A DNA stretch of 64,000 nucleotides, taken from Brevibacterium sp. S22 (lineage in GTDB: Bacteria > Actinomycetota > Actinomycetes > Actinomycetales > Brevibacteriaceae). Location: contig NZ_RHFG01000001.1 of the NCBI RefSeq assembly GCF_004745485.1, positions 124,001 to 188,000 on the forward strand, written 5' to 3'. The translations under genes were made by a program, and so were the position numbers. Every line of letters begins with the position of its first letter. The stretch's first letter is position 1. This document shows, piece by piece, positions 56,734 through 64,000 of this stretch. The notes below the pieces were generated by a model that did not search any database, was not told where the DNA came from, and saw nothing but the letters and a program-made list of their open reading frames with translations.

Positions 56734-56737
<4 letters not shown>
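55559..56737 (+). CDS. thiO: Glycine oxidase ThiO
   Basis: FAD enzyme, 392 aa, that oxidises glycine to dehydroglycine for the thiazole moiety. FAD site VIVVGAGIIGLSTAWYLRRLGAEV; GASHAAAGMIAPAAEV and the C-terminal SPDDLPMIGRIDPGCIVSTGYFRHGILLAPFGGRLGAEL are typical. GTG start with GGAGGGAG upstream inside the riboswitch. Stop overlaps thiS (ATGA). Confidence 0.92.
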
Positions 56738-58947
<2,210 letters not shown>

Positions 58948-58970
58948 AGCCTCCGGCAACGCGAAACGAG

Positions 58971-59038
58971 CTCAGGTCACGCGAAACTCGACAATAACGT
59001 CACCGGCGGCGTCTCTTTCGAGTTTCGCGTGACCTGAG
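58971..59038. repeat. Long perfect inverted repeat between thiF and the SRPBCC gene
   Basis: Arms of 21 bp each (58971-58991 and 59018-59038), fully complementary, with a 26-nt loop. The motif ACGCGAAAC occurs once more just before the left arm. It has no T-run but lies between convergent genes, so it may act as a terminator; the length and loop suggest a REP-like element. Confidence 0.75.
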
Positions 59039-59048
59039 GGGGTTCGGA

Positions 59049-59558
59049 TCAGTGACGGCCCAGTCCCGACAGCCGCCGATGCAGTCCGCGTTCGCCGGCT
59101 GCCATCACCGCACCGTGCATGAGTCCCGACAGCGGTCGCATCGCCCTGATCAGGGTCCTGTTCGTCGTCACACACCACATCGCATCGATGACCGTCACAC
59201 CCTCGAAGGCATTCAGAGTCCACCGGCCTTCGCCGCGCAGATCGCCCACTGATCGGAACCGGATGAGATTGGGTGCTTCGACCTCGTCGACCTCGATGGT
59301 GAAGCGCAGCGACCACCCGATCGGAGCGCGGACGAGTAGTCTGGCTCGGCTGCCGGGAGTCACGGAGATATCGGCTGCATCGTCATGTCCGACCCCGACC
59401 CGTTCGGCAGCGGTCAGTCCCGTCCACCATTCCGGCCACTGATCCACCCGTTCGAGAACCGCCCATACCGACTCGATTCCGGCGTCGACGATCCACCGTT
59501 CATCGAAATGGAAGGCGGCAGATTCTCCGGCCTGTGGGGTGACATGATCGTGGCTCAT
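59049..59558 (-). CDS. SRPBCC (polyketide cyclase/START-like) protein
   Basis: Ligand-binding protein, 169 aa, of the SRPBCC superfamily. FDERWIVDAGIESVWAVLERVDQWPEWWTGLTAAERVG is the typical N-terminus. Ligand unknown. TACCGT (59565-59570) is six bases before the start. The divergent mug promoter overlaps it. Confidence 0.85.
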   Translation of the reverse strand: MSHDHVTPQAGESAAFHFDERWIVDAGIESVWAVLERVDQWPEWWTGLTAAERVGVGHDDAADISVTPGSRARLLVRAPIGWSLRFTIEVDEVEAPNLIRFRSVGDLRGEGRWTLNAFEGVTVIDAMWCVTTNRTLIRAMRPLSGLMHGAVMAAGERGLHRRLSGLGRH

Positions 59559-59564
59559 GGTACG

Positions 59565-59574
59565 ACGGTAGTGT
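59565..59574. promoter_or_regulatory. Overlapping divergent -10 boxes (SRPBCC and mug)
   Basis: TACCGT on the minus strand (59570-59565) serves SRPBCC; TAGTGT on the plus strand (59569-59574) serves mug, seven bases before its GTG. They share two bases, so the two polymerases cannot start at once. Confidence 0.5.
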
Positions 59575-59581
59575 GCAAGGT

Positions 59582-60226
59582 GTGAGTGAGGACAAATTCG
59601 TCAGCAATCGTCGGCCATCGCCTCTGGGCGGCCGCAAACCGACCAAGGACGACCTGGCGGCGTTCGCGACGGACGATCCGAATGCGATCGACGATATCCT
59701 TCCGGCCGATTCCTCCGGACTGAAGATGCTCATCGTCGGCATCAATCCCGGCCTGTGGACGGCTGCGGTGAATGCCCCGTTCGCGCGTCCCGGCAATCGT
59801 TTCTGGCCGTCTCTGCATCAGGCGGGTCTCACCGATCACCAGGTCGATGCGTCGTGTGGACTCGATCCCGCGGATGAGCAGCAGCTCCTCAGCCGTGGAA
59901 TCGGCTTGACCAACCTCATCGGTCGCGCCACTGTGCGTGCCGACGAACTCTCCCGGCAGGAGCTGCGTGAGGGTGCGGCTCACCTCATCGACCGTCTTGC
60001 CGCTATCCGGCCCTCTGCGGTGGCGATCGCCGGGATCACCGCGTTCCGCACCGGGTACCGGCTGCCGAAAGCTCAGCTCGGGCGTCAGGATACGTCGCTG
60101 ATCGAGGGGTGGCCGGCCGATGTGGCGCTGCATGTGGTGCCGCAGCCGAGCGGGCTGAACGCCCACTATCAGATACCGGATCTCGCGCGGATCTGGCGTG
60201 AGGTCTGGGACAGCATCGACGACTAG
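59582..60226 (+). CDS. mug: G:T/U mismatch-specific DNA glycosylase (Mug/TDG, UDG family 2)
   Basis: Removes uracil or thymine from mispairs. 214 aa. Family motif VGINPGLWTA (GINPG) near residues 53-57 and VPQPSGLNAHY near the C-terminus match the family 2 pattern. FARPGNRFWPSLHQAGLTD is also typical. GTG start at 59582. Overlaps thymidine kinase 2 by 4 bp tail to tail. Confidence 0.92.
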   Translation: MSEDKFVSNRRPSPLGGRKPTKDDLAAFATDDPNAIDDILPADSSGLKMLIVGINPGLWTAAVNAPFARPGNRFWPSLHQAGLTDHQVDASCGLDPADEQQLLSRGIGLTNLIGRATVRADELSRQELREGAAHLIDRLAAIRPSAVAIAGITAFRTGYRLPKAQLGRQDTSLIEGWPADVALHVVPQPSGLNAHYQIPDLARIWREVWDSIDD

Positions 60227-60852
60227 GCCTCTTGGCCGGCTCCGGTGAAGTGCTGCCGACAGCGCGCGACATAGGTATCCAGCCCACCGATATGACTGGC
60301 GTCGATCGTGGTCGCGGCCAGAGTCGCGGCAGGGTTCTGAGTGCCAGTCGCCGAATCTGAGCCGATCGGGCTCCCCGTCTGCTCCAGTCGTTGGTGGAAC
60401 ACAGCGTCTTTCCCGCAGACGGTGCACACAGCAGTGAGTCTGAGGACGTCTTCGGCCACGGCCATGAAGCTCGGCAGCGGCTCGAACGGCTGCCCGTCGA
60501 AGGTCACACACAGTCCTTCGACGATGACGTCGATTCCCTGTCGGAGGAGTTCGTCGACTGCGGGGACGAGGTCCTGACCGAAGAACTGGGCCTCATCGAT
60601 GGCGATGAGGTCATAGTCCTTCTGCCTGGCCGCCTCGGCGAGAGACGCGACGTCACCGAGCGGCACTGCAGGGATATTCACCCCGGTGTGCGACGTGATC
60701 GTCGAGATGTCCGAACGGGTGTCAAGAGAGTGGGACACGACGAGGACATCGACTCCGGCGATCGTGGCTCGCCGGACCCTGCGCATCAGCTCTTCGGATT
60801 TTCCGGAGAACATGGGTCCGGCGATGACCGTGAGGCGGCCGGAGTCAGTCAT
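60223..60852 (-). CDS. Thymidine kinase 2 (type II, Bacillus/human TK1-like)
   Basis: Second type II thymidine kinase, 209 aa. P-loop GPMFSGKSEELMRRVRRATIAG and Walker B LIAIDEAQFF; zinc ligands CTVCG and a late CRQH, with a longer loop (QTGSPIGSDSATGTQNP) before it. The usual GLDxDFRGxPF segment reads GLCVTFDGQPF here: Asp is replaced by Cys. The subfamily differs from that of tdk at 5985, so it is not a recent duplicate. Start MTDSGRLTV overlaps the PepSY gene end by 8 bp. Substrate may be thymidine or a related nucleoside. Confidence 0.88.
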   Translation of the reverse strand: MTDSGRLTVIAGPMFSGKSEELMRRVRRATIAGVDVLVVSHSLDTRSDISTITSHTGVNIPAVPLGDVASLAEAARQKDYDLIAIDEAQFFGQDLVPAVDELLRQGIDVIVEGLCVTFDGQPFEPLPSFMAVAEDVLRLTAVCTVCGKDAVFHQRLEQTGSPIGSDSATGTQNPAATLAATTIDASHIGGLDTYVARCRQHFTGAGQEA

Positions 60853-61546
60853 CGACGCTGACTCGCTTGGATTCGGTGTCGACGGTGACCTCCGTGTCTT
60901 CGCCGCCCTTCTCGAAGTCGAACTGGTATACCTGCTTGTCATCGTCGAATTCGAGCTTCCAGCTCACGAGCTTTCCGTCGGACTTCTTCTGCGCACGCTT
61001 GAGAGCGTCGTCGAAGGTCATCGGATCATTGAGGTCGATGGCCTGCTCTTTGTCGTCGGCGTCGTCTGTGTCCTCGCTGACGACCTTGCCGGTTTCGGCA
61101 TCGATGTCGACATCGTGGTCGGTCTTGCCGTCGAGGACGGACACGTCGTACTGCCAAGCCTCGTCCTTGTCGTCCCAGTCGAGTTCGATGCTGTGAACGG
61201 TTCCGCCTCCGACCTTCTCCTTCGCCTTCTTGATTGCGTCTTCGGCACTGATCGCCGGCGAATCCTCGGCGAGGTCGGCATCGGCACTGAGGCCCTGACC
61301 GGACGAGTCCTGAGCCGCGGTCTTCTTCTCGTCGTCTTGGTCGTCCTGATCGTCTGTGTCGTCGTCGGTGGCCGCGCTCTGGTCGTCGTCTTCGGCAGAG
61401 CCGGCCGGGGCCGATTCGCTTGCCGCGGGTGAGTTCTGAGCTTCGTCGGATCCGCTTTCGGAATCACTTCCGCCGCATCCGGCCAGGCCGAGCGTGAGTG
61501 CCGCAAGTCCTGCCACTGTACTCATTGCCATGCGATTCGTCTTCAT
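60845..61546 (-). CDS. PepSY-domain lipoprotein
   Basis: Lipoprotein of 233 aa. Lipobox GLAGCGGSD (Cys24), a long acidic Asp/Glu/Ser linker, then two PepSY domains (about 95-160 and 165-232; AIKKAKEKVGGGTVHSIELDW, DALKRAQKKSDGKLVSWKLEF). PepSY proteins often inhibit proteases or bind ligands at the surface. TAGCGT (61554-61559) is seven bases before the start. Coupled to thymidine kinase 2 by overlap. Confidence 0.88.
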   Translation of the reverse strand: MKTNRMAMSTVAGLAALTLGLAGCGGSDSESGSDEAQNSPAASESAPAGSAEDDDQSAATDDDTDDQDDQDDEKKTAAQDSSGQGLSADADLAEDSPAISAEDAIKKAKEKVGGGTVHSIELDWDDKDEAWQYDVSVLDGKTDHDVDIDAETGKVVSEDTDDADDKEQAIDLNDPMTFDDALKRAQKKSDGKLVSWKLEFDDDKQVYQFDFEKGGEDTEVTVDTESKRVSVDD

Positions 61547-61628
61547 GGCTGCCACGCTAGCAAGCGAACGGCTCACACCAGAGGTTTCTGAGAACAATCT
61601 CATCTGGTCAGACGTCCACAACCGGTGG

Positions 61629-62090
61629 TCAGTCGAGACAGAATTCGTTGTCTTCGGGGTCGGCCATGACGATGAATCCGTGTTCCAGGGGCGGGTCCGG
61701 GTCGATTCGGCGAAGCCGGGTCCCTCCGAGTTCCGACAGCCGATGGCATTCGGCCTCGAGCGCGTCCATCCGTTCATCGCCGTCGAGTCCGGGCGCAGTC
61801 CGAACGTCGAGGTGCAGGCGGTTCTTCACTGTTTTGGGCTCGGGCACGGTCTGGAAGAAGATACGGGGACCGACTCGGTCCGGGTCATCGATCGCAGCGC
61901 GCATGTTTTCGGGACCGATTTCGATTCCGAGGTCAGCGATGAACTTCTTCCAAGCGGCGAATGGATCCTCATCTTCTCCGAGTCGTACCCCTGGAGGGCC
62001 GGGGATGATGTAGCCGAGCGCCTCGGCCCAGAATCGGGCGAGCTTCTCGGGATCGTGGCAGTCGACGGTGATCTGGACTGTGCGGCTCAT
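61629..62090 (-). CDS. VOC-family (glyoxalase-like) protein
   Basis: 153-aa VOC domain. ITVDCHDPEKLARFWAEALGYIIPGPPG and FIVMADPEDNEFCLD are the Glyoxalase_6 ends. Start 62090 has GGGAG upstream. Eleven bases after the DinB-like gene stop, so the two probably form one transcript. Substrate unknown. Confidence 0.87.
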   Translation of the reverse strand: MSRTVQITVDCHDPEKLARFWAEALGYIIPGPPGVRLGEDEDPFAAWKKFIADLGIEIGPENMRAAIDDPDRVGPRIFFQTVPEPKTVKNRLHLDVRTAPGLDGDERMDALEAECHRLSELGGTRLRRIDPDPPLEHGFIVMADPEDNEFCLD

Positions 62091-62101
62091 TGTCTGACTC
62101 C

Positions 62102-62683
62102 CTATTGTCCGGTTCTGCCGTCGATGCATTCGCGCAGCAGATCAGCGTGCCCACAGTGGCGGGCATATTCTTCGATGCGGTGGACGAGGAACTCACGCAC
62201 CGCAATGTCTTCACGGCCGACGTGTGTGTCGAGGTCGTCGTGTCGGCTGACTTCGGCGTCGGTGGCGGCCTGTTCCTGTTCGAGCCGGTCGAAGGCGTCG
62301 ACCAGGACGGCGTCGTCGGGGTCGGGCGGAATTTCACTGAGGTCGAATGCGGCGTCCAAGCTCCCGTAGATCGGAGGTTCGGGTTTGCCGTCCGTGATCC
62401 AGTTCCGCCAGTCTCTCTCCACGTCGGTCATGTGTCGGACCAGCCCGAGCAGTGACATCGTCGACGGTGGGACAGAGAGCCTCACCATCTGTTCAGGAGT
62501 GAGGCCCTGACATTTCATATCCAGTGTCAGCCGGTAGTCGTGGAGATAGCTCAGCAGTGTGGCGAGTTCTCCGTCGGGACTGTACCCGTCGGTGTTGCGG
62601 GGATCGTCGTCGGGATCGACCCACATATCAGGGTAGACGGTGGCAATGCTCCAACGCCGCGGTGAGGTGGACATGGTGGCCAT
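62102..62683 (-). CDS. DinB/DUF664-family protein
   Basis: 193-aa four-helix protein. VRHMTDVERDWRNWITDG and HRIEEYARHCGHADLLRECIDG are the metal-site motifs; similar to the protein at 28901 mainly in these segments. GGAGAAG lies just upstream of the ATG (62683); the ATG nine bases later is also possible. Activity unknown. Confidence 0.87.
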   Translation of the reverse strand: MATMSTSPRRWSIATVYPDMWVDPDDDPRNTDGYSPDGELATLLSYLHDYRLTLDMKCQGLTPEQMVRLSVPPSTMSLLGLVRHMTDVERDWRNWITDGKPEPPIYGSLDAAFDLSEIPPDPDDAVLVDAFDRLEQEQAATDAEVSRHDDLDTHVGREDIAVREFLVHRIEEYARHCGHADLLRECIDGRTGQ

Positions 62684-62734
62684 TCTTCTCCGGTGGGTGT
62701 CTGCGCACCAGGGTTGAGGACGATTTGTCAGGGT

Positions 62735-63376
62735 TCAGACAGCCAGTTGCACATCGAGTTCGAACAGGCTGGGGGTCTCTTCTCGGATTGCGGCTCCGAA
62801 GGCGAGCGCACCGCCGAAGAGGGCTTCGATCGTGTCGACCGTCTGCAGCACTCGGTCCCGGGAGAACTCGGGAATGAGCTCGCCGTGTTTGAGGTACCCC
62901 TTGAGTGAGCCCGAGGCGGCGGCCCTCACCCCGAGTCTTCCGGCGATGAGCCAGGTGATGCATTCGATTTCGAAGCGCACCTGGGCGGCCTCGGTCCGTG
63001 TCTCCGCGAATGCCGCTTGGAGGTCTGGCCGTGGCCCGCGGTGGCCGGAGATGGCAAGGGCGAGTTCGGTGAGGAGATGAGTGAGTATGACGGAGGCGCT
63101 GCGTGTCTGCGGAAGATCGTCCGGCAGCAGATTCTTCCGGTGCAGCGTGTTGATGACTCTGTGCAGTCCGTCCCACGTGGGTGGGCCAGGTGCCGGCAGA
63201 GGATTGAGAACATCGGTCGTGACGTCGGGCTGGTGTTGCGCGATGCGGGCCGCCTCGACCGCGGAGAGCTGAGGGGACCGACGGATGGCGGCGAGCAGAT
63301 GATCCCATGGCATCGGCGGCTGATGGTCGAGCTCCTCGATGCTGTAGGAATCGATTGGGTGCGAGTTCTGATCCAT
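62735..63376 (-). CDS. Hypothetical protein, possibly ArdC-like remnant
   Basis: Soluble 213-aa protein. The C-terminal half (EIECITWLIAGRLGVRAAASGSLKGYLKHGELIPEFSRDRVL) loosely resembles the part after the metal site of ArdC/zincin-like proteins, but no HExxH motif is present. This resemblance is weak. ATG 63376 has GAGGAC upstream. Function unknown. Confidence 0.6.
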   Translation of the reverse strand: MDQNSHPIDSYSIEELDHQPPMPWDHLLAAIRRSPQLSAVEAARIAQHQPDVTTDVLNPLPAPGPPTWDGLHRVINTLHRKNLLPDDLPQTRSASVILTHLLTELALAISGHRGPRPDLQAAFAETRTEAAQVRFEIECITWLIAGRLGVRAAASGSLKGYLKHGELIPEFSRDRVLQTVDTIEALFGGALAFGAAIREETPSLFELDVQLAV

Positions 63377-63435
63377 GTCCTCACGGTAGATGCAGCCCCT
63401 GACACGAGATTCAGTGCCGACCGACGTCCGCCTGA

Positions 63436-63972
63436 TCAGGCATCTGCATCTGCAGAGGCTGCGCAGCCCTGCGACCGCCGGAGACGATTCCTTCGACTTC
63501 TGAGCAGGGACAACCAGTCGATGCGGACGAGGACGTGAGCAGCCAACGCCACCGCGCCCATGGTCGGTGCCCCATAACGCCAGTCGGCGGCGGTCAGCGG
63601 CTTGCCGAGCGCAGCGAGTTCTCGTCGCGCGTACGCGGCGCCCGGCCACATGATCGGCACTGCCGTGAGCACCCCTGAGGTGTATCGGCGCGCCACCGCT
63701 GCCGAGAGCAGATGAGTGAACACGTGGGCTTCGAGACCGGCGACAGAGGACCGATAGAACCGGGAGTCACCTCGCGTTCGCACCCCGCGGATTCCGGCAG
63801 CGGCGAGCGCAGCCCCGACCAGGCCGATCGCGGCCACGCTCTGCTTCGTCGTCATCCGCAAAGCGTCGATTCCGGTGAGGTCGGCCACATAGTCGGCCGA
63901 CGCGGGGAAGGTCAGTGTCTCCTCAGCATCGTGGAGGGCCCAGGCGGCGAACAGCACTATCGGTCCGCGCAT
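63436..63972 (-). CDS. HXXEE-domain membrane protein
   Basis: 178-aa membrane protein of the HXXEE family. The motif is in WALHDAEETLTFP near the N-terminus; GLEAHVFTHLLSAAV is the second His motif. About four hydrophobic segments. AAAGGA lies six bases before the ATG. Function unknown. Confidence 0.82.
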   Translation of the reverse strand: MRGPIVLFAAWALHDAEETLTFPASADYVADLTGIDALRMTTKQSVAAIGLVGAALAAAGIRGVRTRGDSRFYRSSVAGLEAHVFTHLLSAAVARRYTSGVLTAVPIMWPGAAYARRELAALGKPLTAADWRYGAPTMGAVALAAHVLVRIDWLSLLRSRRNRLRRSQGCAASADADA

Positions 63973-64000
63973 TGCGTTCCTTTCAGACGACGGTCCTCAC

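Overview
The window is high-GC DNA from an actinomycete, most likely a Micrococcales/Brevibacterium-type organism. This is an inference from the gene set, since no 16S rRNA or other species marker is present. Pointers are a monomeric NADP isocitrate dehydrogenase, PdxS/PdxT under a MocR-type regulator, LPXTG (LPRTG) surface proteins, DtxR/IdeR-like iron boxes, and many genes with TANNNT exactly 6-8 nt before the start codon, the mark of leaderless actinobacterial transcripts. No rRNA, tRNA, intact mobile element, CRISPR array or phage is visible. This is core/near-core chromosome with small accessory patches.

Layout. 1-9 kb: a cut ABC solute-binding lipoprotein, a PH-domain membrane protein, an MBL hydrolase, an Old Yellow Enzyme, an SLC13 carboxylate transporter, an alpha/beta hydrolase, thymidine kinase 1 and isocitrate dehydrogenase. 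9-16 kb: a LapA-like protein, a phosphopantetheinyl transferase, an intergenic repeat array, the PLP locus (pdxR, pdxS, pdxT), a broken HerA-type ATPase gene and a lipid kinase. 16-32 kb: housekeeping and repair genes (AlkZ-like, HhH-GPD, esterase, phosphoribosyltransferase), secreted proteins, thiol peroxidase, an LPXTG 5'-nucleotidase, PopT (DUF368), DinB/VOC/GNAT genes. 32-39 kb: two tandem LPXTG S1 proteases, two META-domain proteins and a DUF808 protein. 39-46 kb: siderophore uptake (two permeases, ATPase, binding lipoprotein) with two iron boxes, plus SseA-SufE. 46-52 kb: an amino-acid permease, a TetR/monooxygenase pair with twin operators, and an L-lactate dehydrogenase behind a NarL-type two-component system. 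52-59 kb: an in-frame DedA-GGCT fusion and the thiamine locus (panE-thiE facing a TPP riboswitch-thiO-thiS-thiG-thiF/rhodanese operon). 59-64 kb: SRPBCC, Mug glycosylase, thymidine kinase 2, a PepSY lipoprotein, VOC, DinB and two small proteins.

How genes work together. thiO/S/G/F-rhodanese give the glycine-oxidase route to the thiazole, and thiE joins the two halves. PdxS/PdxT make PLP, and the divergent PdxR is the presumed sensor although its PLP lysine appears to be Thr. The Fe-siderophore lipoprotein and permease operon lie about 4 kb apart under matching iron boxes and flank the SseA-SufE sulfur-transfer pair. The three LPXTG proteins imply a sortase elsewhere in the genome.

Most unusual signals: the intergenic CGATCAAGC array (two 191-bp-spaced blocks), the lysine-less PdxR coupled to a membrane protein, overlapping divergent -10 boxes at thiE/thiO and SRPBCC/mug, two thymidine kinases of different subfamilies, the DedA-GGCT fusion, and a paired META system in which the cytoplasmic copy has lost both cysteines of the exported one. 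I found no clearly new multi-gene defence or biosynthetic system.
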